From positions 1 to 64,000 of the forward strand of contig SUTT01000001.1 in NCBI GenBank assembly GCA_015152565.1: a stretch of 64,000 nucleotides of DNA, written 5' to 3'. The notes under the pieces were generated by a model. That model did not search any database and had not been told where the DNA came from. It saw only the letters and a program-made list of their open reading frames with translations. Position numbers and translations under genes: made by a program. The stretch is from Cyanobacteria bacterium SIG27 (lineage in GTDB: Bacteria > Cyanobacteriota > Vampirovibrionia > Gastranaerophilales > Gastranaerophilaceae). Of this stretch, positions 7,817 to 17,428 are shown one piece after another; the first letter of the stretch is position 1; each line of letters opens with the position of its first letter.

Positions 7817-9277
7817 ATGACACAAGCATTATTTACGTCTATGACAGGCTTGAATGCAGGTACCGAGCAATTAACAGTAGTTTCTGATAACGTTGCTAAT
7901 ATGAACACAACTGCATATAAGACTTCACGTGTAGATTTTCAAGACATCTGGTATGCAACTAAAACAACAGGTACAAACTCCAGCCGTGTTTCAGGGGGTA
8001 CAAACCCTTACCAAGTTGGTGTTGGTGTACAATGCGCTTCAATTACAAAAGATTTTTCAGCTTCTTCTACAAATACAACAGGAAGAACTGAAGATATGGC
8101 AATCACTGGTGATGGCTGGTTTACAGTTCAAAATTCAGATGGGAAAGTTTTATTAACTCGTGATGGTACTTTTTCACTTGATGAAAACGGATATCTTTGT
8201 ACTGCAAGCGGTTGTAAAGTGTTAGGCATGGATGAAATGGAATCATACACAAATTCTATTACCCCTATTAAAATGCCTACTGCAATTAAGGTAGTAGAAG
8301 AAGGAACAAAAAAAGCGCAATTTGATTTAATGACCTCAGATGAATTAAATGCGCTTGGAACATCAAATAGCGGATTTACCACTGGTGGCGAATTTATAAT
8401 TTACTATAGTGAAAAAGGCGGAACACCTAAAGAATTAGTGATTGATTTAAGTAAAGATTCTGATGGTAATCCAATGGATATTTCTAAAATGTCTATGAAA
8501 GCAATTGCTGATGAAATTACAGAAATCATCGATAAAGACCAAGATGCTACAGGTTTATTTGATTTAGTTACTGGAGATGGTACTTTTTCATTTGTTGCAG
8601 AAGAAGATATAACATTAAAATTTGAAAATACAGATGATATTAAAAAATCAACAAACTTTTTAAATGTAACAAATATTGCAAATGCAACACCGGTAACCGA
8701 CCCTGCTACCGGCAAAACAACATATGAATCTAAGGAATTATCAAAAAGTGCAAAAATTGGCGAAGTTGACGATATTACTTCTTCATACACTAAAAACTAT
8801 AGCAGTTTTTCAGTTGGAAGAGATGGTTTAGTTACTGTTTCTTATGGCGATGGTTCCATTTTAACAATTAAAGCAAATGAAAATGGCTCAACTTATTTTT
8901 CATATCAAACTTCAAGCGGTGTTATCATTGATGCTGATGTAAATATGTCTGAAACCTCTCAGCTTTATGTTGACCCTGATGTTTTAACAAAAGCAAATAT
9001 GCAACTTCAATTAGCAAAAGTTGTAAACAATGGCGGTTTGGTTGCAGAGGGTAATAATATGTATTCTGTTGGTGTTAACTGCGGAGATGTATTATACACA
9101 GCTGCAAACACAAATGGCGTTGGCGGGGTTGTAACAGGAGCACTAGAAGCCTCAAATGTTGACCTTGCTCAACAATTCTCAAATATGATATTAGCTCAAA
9201 GACTTGTTCAAGCTAATTCACAAGTGTTCTCAGGTGCTAACCAGTTGTTAGAAACATTGGTTTACTTGGGTCAATAA
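7817..9277 (+). CDS. flgE: Flagellar hook protein FlgE
   Basis: FlgE builds the flexible hook. Both rod/hook family ends are present. The N-terminal helix runs ALFTSMTGLNAGTEQLTVVSDN with the NMNTTAYKTSR signature. The C-terminal helix contains LEASNVDLAQQFSNMILAQR, then QVFSGANQLLETL. A variable surface domain fills the middle (about residues 150-350). At 486 residues it is a normal length. The leader just upstream holds two close GGA motifs (AAAGGAAAGGAC) around the ribosome site, a possible CsrA target given the csrA gene in this window; that is inference. A strong terminator follows. Confidence 0.92.
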   Translation: MTQALFTSMTGLNAGTEQLTVVSDNVANMNTTAYKTSRVDFQDIWYATKTTGTNSSRVSGGTNPYQVGVGVQCASITKDFSASSTNTTGRTEDMAITGDGWFTVQNSDGKVLLTRDGTFSLDENGYLCTASGCKVLGMDEMESYTNSITPIKMPTAIKVVEEGTKKAQFDLMTSDELNALGTSNSGFTTGGEFIIYYSEKGGTPKELVIDLSKDSDGNPMDISKMSMKAIADEITEIIDKDQDATGLFDLVTGDGTFSFVAEEDITLKFENTDDIKKSTNFLNVTNIANATPVTDPATGKTTYESKELSKSAKIGEVDDITSSYTKNYSSFSVGRDGLVTVSYGDGSILTIKANENGSTYFSYQTSSGVIIDADVNMSETSQLYVDPDVLTKANMQLQLAKVVNNGGLVAEGNNMYSVGVNCGDVLYTAANTNGVGGVVTGALEASNVDLAQQFSNMILAQRLVQANSQVFSGANQLLETLVYLGQ

Positions 9278-9306
9278 TTTTAAATTTCTCTTTATTGTCT
9301 TATTTA

Positions 9307-9343
9307 AAAAGAGCGCTTTTAAACAAAAGCGCTTTCTTTTTTG
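9307..9343 (+). terminator. Intrinsic terminator after flgE
   Basis: AGCGCTTTT at 9312-9320 pairs perfectly with AAAAGCGCT at 9325-9333, with loop AAAC, followed by TTTCTTTTTTG. It ends the fliJ-fliK-flgD-flgE unit, and its A-rich left side could also serve the converging minus-strand gene. Confidence 0.85.
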
Positions 9344-9353
9344 TTTATTAAAA

Positions 9354-10088
9354 TTAGCCCATATAAAATAAAATACCGATAATTAAATCTGCAACCAAAA
9401 TATAAACAGTGCAAAGAATTGCTGCTTTTGTGGTTGAAATGCCGACATCTTTTGCGCCGCCTTTTGTGTTGTAGCCAACAGTAGAACAAACTAAAGCGAT
9501 TAAACCGCCAAAAATTAAACCTTTTAAAAGGCTAACATATATATCTTTCATAACTAACATCAACCAAACAGAGTTAAAATATCGAGCAGGATGAAGCCCA
9601 ATTGAAAAATAGCTAACCAAAGCACCACCTAAAATGCCTGTTAATTCTGCCAATAAAACTATGCAAAAAACGCTTAATGCGCCAGCTATTATTCTTGGAG
9701 CAAAATAATAGCCAATTGAATCTACTTTTAAAACTTCAATAGCGTCAATTTGGTTTGTTACTTGCATATTAGCAACTTGTGCTGTTATTGCTGTACCTGC
9801 TCGAGCAGCAAGCGCAAGAGCAGCAAACCCCGGGGCAATTTCCCTAATTAAAGCTACAGCTAAAAAACCGCCAATATAGCTATCTCCACCTGACATTAAA
9901 AATTGATGTGCGACTTGAAGAGCTATAACGCAAGCTGAAATAAAAACTATTGATAGGCAAATTCCCAATGAATCAAAGCCAATTGAGCTCATTTGTGATA
10001 TCACGCTTGAAAATTTAACATTACCTTTTAGGGTGTATTTAGTTGCTTGAATAAAATTTTGAACGCATTGACCAAGGAAATTTATCAT
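9354..10088 (-). CDS. mlaE: MlaE/YrbE-family lipid ABC transporter permease
   Basis: Inner-membrane permease of the Mce/Mla lipid transport system, which moves phospholipid between inner and outer membranes. It has 244 residues with about five or six hydrophobic segments. The family-defining region ALIREIAPGFAALALAARAGTAI lies around residues 80-103, followed by the conserved block QVTNQIDAIEVL. The partner ATPase and Mce-domain protein are not adjacent, so the system is split. It supports an outer membrane in this organism. It converges on flgE and is divergent from the next plus-strand gene. Confidence 0.88.
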   Translation of the reverse strand: MINFLGQCVQNFIQATKYTLKGNVKFSSVISQMSSIGFDSLGICLSIVFISACVIALQVAHQFLMSGGDSYIGGFLAVALIREIAPGFAALALAARAGTAITAQVANMQVTNQIDAIEVLKVDSIGYYFAPRIIAGALSVFCIVLLAELTGILGGALVSYFSIGLHPARYFNSVWLMLVMKDIYVSLLKGLIFGGLIALVCSTVGYNTKGGAKDVGISTTKAAILCTVYILVADLIIGILFYMG

Positions 10089-10157
10089 AGTGCAATTATA
10101 TCTATATAAATTAAAAAAAGCTAGATTTTTATTTGGTTTTTTAATAAAATAAAGCTT

Positions 10158-11687
10158 ATGATAGTTTTCGATACATTATTTATAATTTTAATAATTTATC
10201 TGTTTATTTATTGTGCTTATCAACTTTTTTTCTATATTAAAGCAAGAAATATTGAAAAATATTTTGAAATGCAAGAAAAAACAAGAAGCATTGTTGTTGA
10301 AAAAAGAAAGCTTTGCGTTGTAATTTGGGCAACAAATAAAGATAAAGGGCTTGATAAGTTATTAAGCGTTTTAAATAATCAATCGTATAGCAAAGAAAAC
10401 TATGAAGTTCATGTTGTTTATCAAAAAGATGAAAACGACACTTCTATCTCAAGAGATTTTGCGCTGGGTGCTCGTATTCATAATATTCAAAACCCTGATT
10501 ATTTTTCAAAAGACAAGGCACTAAATTTATTCTTGCAAAAAATGATTGAAGAAGATAAATTTGATGCTTATGTTTTTGTTGGTGCAAATCGAATGGTTGG
10601 GGAAAAATACCTTGAAAATATCAATAAATCTTTAACAAATTCTTGTTTGCTTGTGGGTTCTAAAGTTTGCACGAATGAAAACCCTCAATTAGCTAAAAGA
10701 ATTAAAGAATCTGTTATTAATGCTTATTTAAAATATGTTAACCGTACAAATAATGTTGTTCGTTCTATTTTTGAACTTCCGTTTTTTGTTGATGGCGAAA
10801 ATTTTGTTATAACAAAAGATGTTTTAGAACGAATTGGTTATATCAGCATTGAAGACAAAGATTCAGAACTTGAGTTTTCTCTTGATTTAGCTTCAAATGA
10901 TATTAAATCAATCTATTCTCCATATATTATCACTGCGGTTGATGTTAAAAACTACGATTTTTCAAGTCCAACTATTAAAAATAAATTTACTTTATTTTCG
11001 CACTATTTCCCTCTTTTAATTTTCAAAACAAGTGCTTTTAGGGAATTTATTTTATTTTTGTTAAAACCTAATTCGCTAATTGTTTTGTTTAGTTATATTT
11101 TACTTTTGATTTTATCAATATATGTTCCAACGCATGTTGCTCAAAAAGCTGTTATTCTTTTGGGTGCATTTTTGTTTATTAATTTTCTTGTTTCAATTAA
11201 TGTTTCAAAAATGCAAATTAAAGATATTTTTTGGCTAATGCTTTACCCTATTTGTTTAAGTTGGCAAAAGTTGAAGCTTTTAATTAATGCTCTAACTATG
11301 CGCTCAATCATAAATAGCGAATATGAAGAAGAAAATGTTAGCTCTGCTACGATTAATGCTATTGTAAATAATGGCAAAAAAGATTGCCCTTGCAAACTTG
11401 ATTTGGTGTCTGAAGATGGAATGAGAAAGGTTGTATACAGGGAGGGAAACCGCTTTATTATTACTGACTCATATTTAAGAATGTATGACGCTTTAGTTGA
11501 TATGACATATAAACTTCAAACTAAAGGAATTGTTCTTAAAATTTGTCAAAATTGCCAACATTTTGCAACTTCTCCTGATGGTACGCTTGATTGCTTAAAT
11601 GGTAAATGTCAAATTTCTCAAAATGAGATTTTAATTTGGAATGGTTGTCAATATTTTTACCAAGTTCCACACAATGTAGATAATTAA
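10158..11687 (+). CDS. GT2-like membrane glycosyltransferase with Cys-rich tail
   Basis: Predicted membrane protein of 509 residues. An N-terminal transmembrane helix (about 4-26) is followed by a glycosyltransferase family 2-like domain (about 50-270). Two or three membrane helices lie at about 300-380. A cytosolic C-terminal region is Cys-rich: CPC near 410, then CQNC, a CxxxxxC pair and a final NGC. The usual GT-A DXD motif is not evident; the expected position reads FVGANRMVG, so the catalytic domain may be degenerate. The tail looks like a small metal- or cluster-binding module. No polysaccharide genes lie nearby, and the substrate is unknown. Confidence 0.6.
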   Translation: MIVFDTLFIILIIYLFIYCAYQLFFYIKARNIEKYFEMQEKTRSIVVEKRKLCVVIWATNKDKGLDKLLSVLNNQSYSKENYEVHVVYQKDENDTSISRDFALGARIHNIQNPDYFSKDKALNLFLQKMIEEDKFDAYVFVGANRMVGEKYLENINKSLTNSCLLVGSKVCTNENPQLAKRIKESVINAYLKYVNRTNNVVRSIFELPFFVDGENFVITKDVLERIGYISIEDKDSELEFSLDLASNDIKSIYSPYIITAVDVKNYDFSSPTIKNKFTLFSHYFPLLIFKTSAFREFILFLLKPNSLIVLFSYILLLILSIYVPTHVAQKAVILLGAFLFINFLVSINVSKMQIKDIFWLMLYPICLSWQKLKLLINALTMRSIINSEYEEENVSSATINAIVNNGKKDCPCKLDLVSEDGMRKVVYREGNRFIITDSYLRMYDALVDMTYKLQTKGIVLKICQNCQHFATSPDGTLDCLNGKCQISQNEILIWNGCQYFYQVPHNVDN

Positions 11688-12880
11688 ATTTCTTTAAATA
11701 TTTTTCCAAGCATATAGATTGAGCCAAAGAATATTTTTAGCTCTTTTCTTTGGCTTATTATTTTTTTGATTTCTTCAATATTTTCAAGTTTTTTAAAGTT
11801 ATATTTTTTATCTAATTCATTATATTTTAGAGCGTTTGGATAATTAAATTCGTAAAAATAAAAATCATCTTCTTGGTTATAAATCTTATCAAGCATTGTT
11901 TTATAATCTTTATTTTTTAAACATCCAAAAATAAATATTTTTTTATTGTTTTTAAAATTATCAGCTAAAAAATCTGCTAAAACTTGAACTCCCGAGGGGT
12001 TGTGTGCAGCGTCAATCAGAATGTTTTTTTCTTTATCGTATTCCAATCTAAAACGCCAAGACACTTTTTTTAATGCTTTTTTGATGGTTTCATCATCAAT
12101 ATTTAAATTAAGAGAATTAATGCAAGCAAGTGCTAAAGAAAGGTTTTTGGCTTGGTAATTTCCAAGTAAATTAAATTCATATTTTTGATTGTCAATTATT
12201 GCATAGTTTTTATCTTCAAAGCTTATTTTAATTTTTGCTGGATTAATAATTTTGCTATTCTTTTCTTTGGCAATTTTTTCGATTGCACCAAAACCCTGAT
12301 TATCTAGTGCAACTATGACCTTAGAATTTTTTTTAATAATTCCTGCTTTTTGTGTGGCAATTTCATTAATTGTTTTTCCCAGTCTTTCAGTATGGTCAAA
12401 ATCAATTGTTGTGATAATTGAAGTTGATTTTTTAACAACGTTTGTAGCATCATATAAGCCACCCAAACCAACCTCTAAAATGACATATTGAACTTTTTTA
12501 ATATAAAAATAATAAAAACCAACGGCAGTTATTAGCTCAAATTCTGATAATTCAATATTATTTTTTTTAGCTAAAGAGTCAATTTCATTAACTAATTTAT
12601 CAAAGATATATTCGCTTATTTGTTCACTATTAACTCTTATTCGCTCAGTGTATGAAAAAAGATGAGGAGAAGTAAAGAGCCCAACTTTAATTCCTTTTTG
12701 AAATAAGATTTCATTTATGATTTTACTGGTTGAGCCTTTGCCGTTTGTTCCTGCGATGTGTATTATTTCATATTTATCTTGAGGATTATCAAGCAAATTT
12801 AAAATTTGGGTTATTCGCTCTAAACCTAAATTAATATGAAATTTATTGTGTGAAGTTAAAATTTCGCTTGCTTTTTTCAT
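11684..12880 (-). CDS. folC: Folylpolyglutamate synthase / dihydrofolate synthase FolC
   Basis: Adds glutamate to dihydropteroate or tetrahydrofolate, retaining folates in the cell. It belongs to the Mur ligase fold: the P-loop is HIAGTNGKGST at about residues 41-51. Other family marks are LFTSPHLFSYTERIRVN and the ligase motif DAAHNPSG near residue 290. Length 398 is slightly short but complete. It starts two bases after murG, so it is the last gene of the cell-wall operon. Its 3' end overlaps the convergent gene by four bases. Confidence 0.92.
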   Translation of the reverse strand: MKKASEILTSHNKFHINLGLERITQILNLLDNPQDKYEIIHIAGTNGKGSTSKIINEILFQKGIKVGLFTSPHLFSYTERIRVNSEQISEYIFDKLVNEIDSLAKKNNIELSEFELITAVGFYYFYIKKVQYVILEVGLGGLYDATNVVKKSTSIITTIDFDHTERLGKTINEIATQKAGIIKKNSKVIVALDNQGFGAIEKIAKEKNSKIINPAKIKISFEDKNYAIIDNQKYEFNLLGNYQAKNLSLALACINSLNLNIDDETIKKALKKVSWRFRLEYDKEKNILIDAAHNPSGVQVLADFLADNFKNNKKIFIFGCLKNKDYKTMLDKIYNQEDDFYFYEFNYPNALKYNELDKKYNFKKLENIEEIKKIISQRKELKIFFGSIYMLGKIFKEI

Positions 12881-12882
12881 AA

Positions 12883-14004
12883 TTATTTAATTACTGAATT
12901 AATTTGCTCAACAATTTTGCTAGCGGAATCTGTTTTTGCAATTTTGCTAGCGTTATATGAAAGATTGGATAGTTTTTCTTTGTTAGAAATTAAATTATTT
13001 ACCATTTCAAATAAGCTTTCGTTGTTGCAATCTTTGTCTTCCAACATAAGAGCAATGTTGTCTTTTGCAAGGCTTAGTGCATTTTTCTTTTGATGATCTT
13101 GGCTTGCATAAGGATAAGGGATTAAGATTGATGGCAATGAACAAGCGCATATTTCAGATAAACTCAATGAACCAGCTCTTGAAATAACTAAATCGCTTGA
13201 TAATAACGCTAAATACATTTTATCGAAATATGGCTGCAAAACAAGATTATCAGGCAATTCTTCAAATTGTTCCAATACTTTTTTGGTTACGTCATCAAAG
13301 TTCTTTTTGCCTGTTTGCCATAAAATTTTATATCCATCTTTGTTTGCAAATTCTTTTAAAATTTTAAAACTAGAATCGTTTATTGTTTTAGCACCCAATG
13401 AGCCACCCATAATTAGAATTGTAAAATCGTCTTTTAGGGATAATTCTTTTCTTGCTTGGGTTTTTGATATTGTTTTAAATTCTTGTCTTATTGGGTTTCC
13501 GTTAACTTCAATGTTTTTAGAGTGAACGTGTTTTTTTGCTCCTTCAAAAGCTAAAGAAATGCTTTTTGCTTTTGGGGCAAAAAATTTAGTCACAATTCCC
13601 GGTTGAATATCGCAATCATGTAAAACATAAGGTATATTAAAAAGCATTGCGCAAAACAATGCAGGAGCGCAAACATATCCACCAGTTGCAAAAACAACGC
13701 TTGGTTTATATTTTAAAAAGTATGTTGAAACTTTAAGAGTTGAAATAAACAGCCCAATAAGCCACAAGAAGAACTTAGGGCTTAATTTTCTAGGCATTCC
13801 CTTTGCGCTGTGCGATAAGAAATTGTATCCGTTTTTCTTTGCGATTTCATATTCTAAATTTTTAGGGTTTCCTAAATAAAATATGTTTTCGTTTTCAACG
13901 CCTTTGGCTTTCAATTCATCTATAACTGAAATAGCAGGATAAATGTGTCCTCCTGTACCGCCACCGGTTATGAAATATGTCGTTTTTTTGTTTTTATTGA
14001 ACAT
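12883..14004 (-). CDS. murG: MurG, lipid II-forming GlcNAc transferase
   Basis: Transfers GlcNAc from UDP-GlcNAc to lipid I at the inner face of the membrane, making lipid II. The N-terminal signature FITGGGTGGHIYPAISV is present, as are the second-domain motif IMGGSLGA and the donor-site region SRAGSLSLSE. I use the ATG at 14004, preceded by AAAGGA nine bases upstream; an in-frame TTG at 14013 would sit on that ribosome site. The gene overlaps the end of ftsW by 11 bases. The length of 373 residues is normal. Confidence 0.94.
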   Translation of the reverse strand: MFNKNKKTTYFITGGGTGGHIYPAISVIDELKAKGVENENIFYLGNPKNLEYEIAKKNGYNFLSHSAKGMPRKLSPKFFLWLIGLFISTLKVSTYFLKYKPSVVFATGGYVCAPALFCAMLFNIPYVLHDCDIQPGIVTKFFAPKAKSISLAFEGAKKHVHSKNIEVNGNPIRQEFKTISKTQARKELSLKDDFTILIMGGSLGAKTINDSSFKILKEFANKDGYKILWQTGKKNFDDVTKKVLEQFEELPDNLVLQPYFDKMYLALLSSDLVISRAGSLSLSEICACSLPSILIPYPYASQDHQKKNALSLAKDNIALMLEDKDCNNESLFEMVNNLISNKEKLSNLSYNASKIAKTDSASKIVEQINSVIK

Positions 14005-15139
14005 AATGAACAATCCTTTGAACTCTTTTTTTAGAAATGTTTATTAAAACACCAATCATACATAAAGTTACAAACAAGCTTGAACCGCCATAGCTAATTA
14101 ATGGCAACGGTATTCCTGTTGCAGGAACAAAAGAGCTTGCAACAGACATATTTGTAAACGCTTGAAAACAAATTGAAAAAGTAATTCCAACAGCTAAAAT
14201 TTTTCCAAACATATCAGGGCATTTTTTGGCAATTATAAAGCCTCTATGTAAAAATACACAAAATAAGCAAATTAGAAAGAAACAGCCTAAAAAACCAAAC
14301 TCTTCTCCGATGATTGCAAAAATAAAGTCCGTGTGACCTTCGGGAAGCCAAGAAAGCTTTTGTTTAGAATTTCCAAAGCCAACTCCAAAAAAGCCGCCGG
14401 AAGAAAATGCTACCATTGATTGAATGATATTATATCCTGCGCCCAAAGCATCTGAGAATGGATTCCACCAAACTTTAATACGTTGAAGCTGATATCCTCT
14501 AATTGTTGTTGCAACAGCTAAAGCTCCTAAAACAAATGAGCTTGTAATGATTTTTGTTGAACCGCCTGCAACGTAGTACATTACTAGAGAAGTTGTTAAT
14601 AACAAAATTATCATCGAAAGGTTTGGCTGCATATAAATCAAAAGCAGCATTGCTCCAAAAATAAAATAAAATGGATATTTTTGAGGGTCAAATATTTTGC
14701 AATCTTTTGAAAATAATGTTGCAAAATAAAGAACTAAAGCAGGCTTTGCCATTTCTGAGGGTTGAAATTGTAATGGTCCTAATACAAGCCATCTTTTTGC
14801 TTCGTTAACTGTTACGCCAAGTGGCGAAAATTTAACCAAAGCAAGGCATATTAAAACAAAAACCGCAGTGACACCTGCAAAAGGCTTTAGCTTTCTATAA
14901 TCAAATCTCGAGAAAAACAATGCGCCAAAAACTCCTCCGACAAGCCAAATTAGCTGTTTAAAGGTAAAGCTAAAAGGATTATCGCCATAGCTTATTGCTT
15001 TTGGAGCAGAAGCGGAAAACACAGCCATTATTCCAAAGACAATAATAAAAGTTATAACAACTATTAAAATATTGTCTGCCGGAGTTTGAGTGTAGGTTGT
15101 GTTTGTATATGTATGTTGTTTATTTTTTTGATAGTACAT
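13994..15139 (-). CDS. ftsW: FtsW, SEDS-family septal peptidoglycan polymerase
   Basis: Ten-helix membrane protein of the SEDS family that polymerises lipid II at the division septum with a class B penicillin-binding protein. The clear motifs are RRWLVLG-like 'AKRWLVLGPLQFQPSEMAK', EEFGFLG in the second half and LPLISYGGSS near the C-terminus. I chose the ATG at 15139, which overlaps the murD end by 20 bases; further upstream in-frame starts lie deep inside murD. The first 22 residues are hydrophilic and Tyr/Thr/Gln-rich. No lipid II flippase gene is adjacent. Confidence 0.92.
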   Translation of the reverse strand: MYYQKNKQHTYTNTTYTQTPADNILIVVITFIIVFGIMAVFSASAPKAISYGDNPFSFTFKQLIWLVGGVFGALFFSRFDYRKLKPFAGVTAVFVLICLALVKFSPLGVTVNEAKRWLVLGPLQFQPSEMAKPALVLYFATLFSKDCKIFDPQKYPFYFIFGAMLLLIYMQPNLSMIILLLTTSLVMYYVAGGSTKIITSSFVLGALAVATTIRGYQLQRIKVWWNPFSDALGAGYNIIQSMVAFSSGGFFGVGFGNSKQKLSWLPEGHTDFIFAIIGEEFGFLGCFFLICLFCVFLHRGFIIAKKCPDMFGKILAVGITFSICFQAFTNMSVASSFVPATGIPLPLISYGGSSLFVTLCMIGVLINISKKRVQRIVHYVQ

Positions 15140-16460
15140 AATTTTTAAAAGCATCCCCTCTTTTTTCATAGCTTTCAAACATATCAAAGCTTGCACATGC
15201 TGGAGATAACAATACTACGTCTGGTTTATCCAATGAAGCTATATCAATTGCTTCTTCTAATGTTTTAGAGTTTACGATATTCATATAGCCATTTTCAGAT
15301 AATTCATCTCTGAAGCGTTTTGTTGCTTCGCCAATTAAAATGACTTTGGAAATTTTTTCTTTAACTGCTTGGATGAAGTCTTTTAAAGTGGTTTTTTTAT
15401 CTCTGCCGCCCGCAATTAAAACAACTTTTTTATCAACAAATGAATTAATCGCAACGATACTTGCTTCAGGGTTTGTTGCTTTTGAATCATTATAATAATC
15501 AGTATCTTCTATTGTTCTTATAAATTCAAGGCGATGTTCAATTGCTCTAAAAGTTTTTAGCGCTTCTTTGATTGTTTCAATATCAATTCCTAAAATAATA
15601 GCGCTTAATATTGAACACATTGCATTTTGAACATTGTGAGGTCCTACAATTTGAAGTTCGTTTATGTTTATTATTTTTTTGTCATCGAAAATGATTTCAT
15701 TGTTTTCTAAATAGATGCAATTTTCGACATTTTGTTTTTTAAGTGAAAAATAATAAACTTTAGCTTTTATTTCTTCGCCTAATTTTTTAGTTAATTTATC
15801 ATCATAATTTAAAATTGCATTATCATTTTCATCCATATTTCTAAATGGAATTGCTTTTGCTTCAAAATAGTTTTCAATTGTTTTGTGCCATAAGATATGA
15901 TCTGGGGTTAAATTGGTGAAAATTGCAATTTTTGGTTTAATTGTTGGTGAATAATAAAGTTGATATGAGCTTGCTTCAACAACATAGTAATCAACATTTT
16001 TATCTTTGTATTCTATTGGGCTTATGCCAATGTTTCCGCAATATGGAGCAGAAAATTTTCTAGATAAGATATGAGAAGTTAGTGCTGTTGTTGTGGTTTT
16101 TCCGTTTGTTCCTGTGATTAAAACAAGTTTATTGTTTTCTTTTTTTGAAATAAATTCTAAATCAGAATAAAATGGAATATTTTTTTCTTTTAATTTTTCT
16201 AAAATTGGTGCGTCAGTCGGAATTGATGGGCTCAAAATGCAGAAATCCGAATTAGTGATAAATTCTTCGCTATGTCCATTAAATTCGATTTTTGCGCCTT
16301 TTTCTTTCAACTCTTCAACGATTGTTGCGTTTTTTTCTTTTAGTTCACTAAATTCACTGATATACACATTTGCTTCTTGTTTAATAAAATATCTTGCAGC
16401 AGCGATACCCGTTGTTGAAAAGCCAAGAATTAAAACTTTTTTATTTTGAAAATTATCCAT
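15120..16460 (-). CDS. murD: MurD, UDP-MurNAc-L-Ala:D-Glu ligase
   Basis: Cytoplasmic ATP-dependent ligase adding D-glutamate to UDP-MurNAc-L-alanine. It has an N-terminal Rossmann-like UDP-binding domain (LILGFSTTGIAAARYF, with G.S..G) and the central ATPase with P-loop ITGTNGKTTTT at about 115-125. The C-terminal domain includes DYYNDSKATNPEAS and LIAGGRDK. The length of 446 residues is usual. The ribosome site AAGG lies just upstream. It sits between mraY and ftsW, the classical dcw order. Confidence 0.95.
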   Translation of the reverse strand: MDNFQNKKVLILGFSTTGIAAARYFIKQEANVYISEFSELKEKNATIVEELKEKGAKIEFNGHSEEFITNSDFCILSPSIPTDAPILEKLKEKNIPFYSDLEFISKKENNKLVLITGTNGKTTTTALTSHILSRKFSAPYCGNIGISPIEYKDKNVDYYVVEASSYQLYYSPTIKPKIAIFTNLTPDHILWHKTIENYFEAKAIPFRNMDENDNAILNYDDKLTKKLGEEIKAKVYYFSLKKQNVENCIYLENNEIIFDDKKIININELQIVGPHNVQNAMCSILSAIILGIDIETIKEALKTFRAIEHRLEFIRTIEDTDYYNDSKATNPEASIVAINSFVDKKVVLIAGGRDKKTTLKDFIQAVKEKISKVILIGEATKRFRDELSENGYMNIVNSKTLEEAIDIASLDKPDVVLLSPACASFDMFESYEKRGDAFKNYVLSKK

Positions 16461-16462
16461 TT

Positions 16463-17428
16463 TTATACCTTATGTAAATAATAAATTATTGTTGTTATAG
16501 TTGCAAAAATAAAAGTTGTTAGCGAAAAAACAAATACGATTTTGTTTTCAGACCATCCTGATAATTCAAAATGGTGGTGAATTGGGCTCATTTTAAAAAC
16601 TCTTTTGCCTGTTAGTTTAAAGCTTGTAACTTGAATCATAACAGATAACGTTTCGCAAATGAAAACAATTGCAAGAGGAATTAACCAAAGCTCAAATTTA
16701 CCCATAATGGCAATTGTGGCTAATAATCCGCCAAGAGCTAAAGAGCCGGTATCTCCCATAAAGATTTTAGCCGGTTTTTTATTAAAATATAAAAAGCCAA
16801 CACAAGCAGCGCTTGCAGCGATTGAGATGATTGCTAAATCAATATTATTATTTAAAAAACAAATGATTGCACTTGCCAAAAAGGCAAAAACCGATGAACT
16901 TGCAGCAAGTCCATCAAGACCATCTGTAAGGTTAACAGCATTTGACGCTCCAACCATCATGAAAACTACAAAAACTGGATAAAACCAACCTAAATCAAGG
17001 CTAAAATCAAATAATGTTATAGCGGTTTGATTAGAAAAAATAATATAAAAAGCAGGCAACATCGCAACTGCAATTTGAAGCATAAGTTTTGCTCGAGCAG
17101 AAAGCCCAAGGTTTTGATGAGCTTTGATTTTTTTGATATCATCTTCAAAACCTGTAAAAGTGTAGAAAATTAATGTCATTAGAACAATGACTGCGCTTGT
17201 TGTTGTTTTTTGTGCCATAAAAAGAGCAATTATTGAAGCAATGACAATTGAAGCAACAATGAAAACACCGCCCGTTGTTGGGGTCTTTTCTTTATAGGAA
17301 TGCATTTGTGCCACTTCTTCTCTTAAATATTGAGAATATGCCTTCTTTTTCATAAAATCTATGTAAGGAATTCCAAATAATAAGCATAATATTAAGGCTA
17401 TCAAGCCCGCTGTTGCAATCATTATCAT
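16463..17428 (-). CDS. mraY: MraY, phospho-MurNAc-pentapeptide translocase
   Basis: Ten-helix enzyme forming lipid I by moving phospho-MurNAc-pentapeptide onto undecaprenyl phosphate. Diagnostic motifs are the early KTPTTGG, FEDDIKK (metal-binding Asp pair), NLTDGLDGLA, the catalytic FMGDTGSLALGG and the C-terminal SPIHHHFEL. At 321 residues it is compact. GGTGG lies seven bases before the ATG, and the gene overlaps the murF stop in an ATGA arrangement, indicating translational coupling. Confidence 0.96.
   Translation of the reverse strand: MIMIATAGLIALILCLLFGIPYIDFMKKKAYSQYLREEVAQMHSYKEKTPTTGGVFIVASIVIASIIALFMAQKTTTSAVIVLMTLIFYTFTGFEDDIKKIKAHQNLGLSARAKLMLQIAVAMLPAFYIIFSNQTAITLFDFSLDLGWFYPVFVVFMMVGASNAVNLTDGLDGLAASSSVFAFLASAIICFLNNNIDLAIISIAASAACVGFLYFNKKPAKIFMGDTGSLALGGLLATIAIMGKFELWLIPLAIVFICETLSVMIQVTSFKLTGKRVFKMSPIHHHFELSGWSENKIVFVFSLTTFIFATITTIIYYLHKV

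Noticed and set aside
8128..8790. Long antisense frames inside flgE
   Set aside because: They are side effects of the codon pattern of flgE; no ribosome sites or protein-like features.
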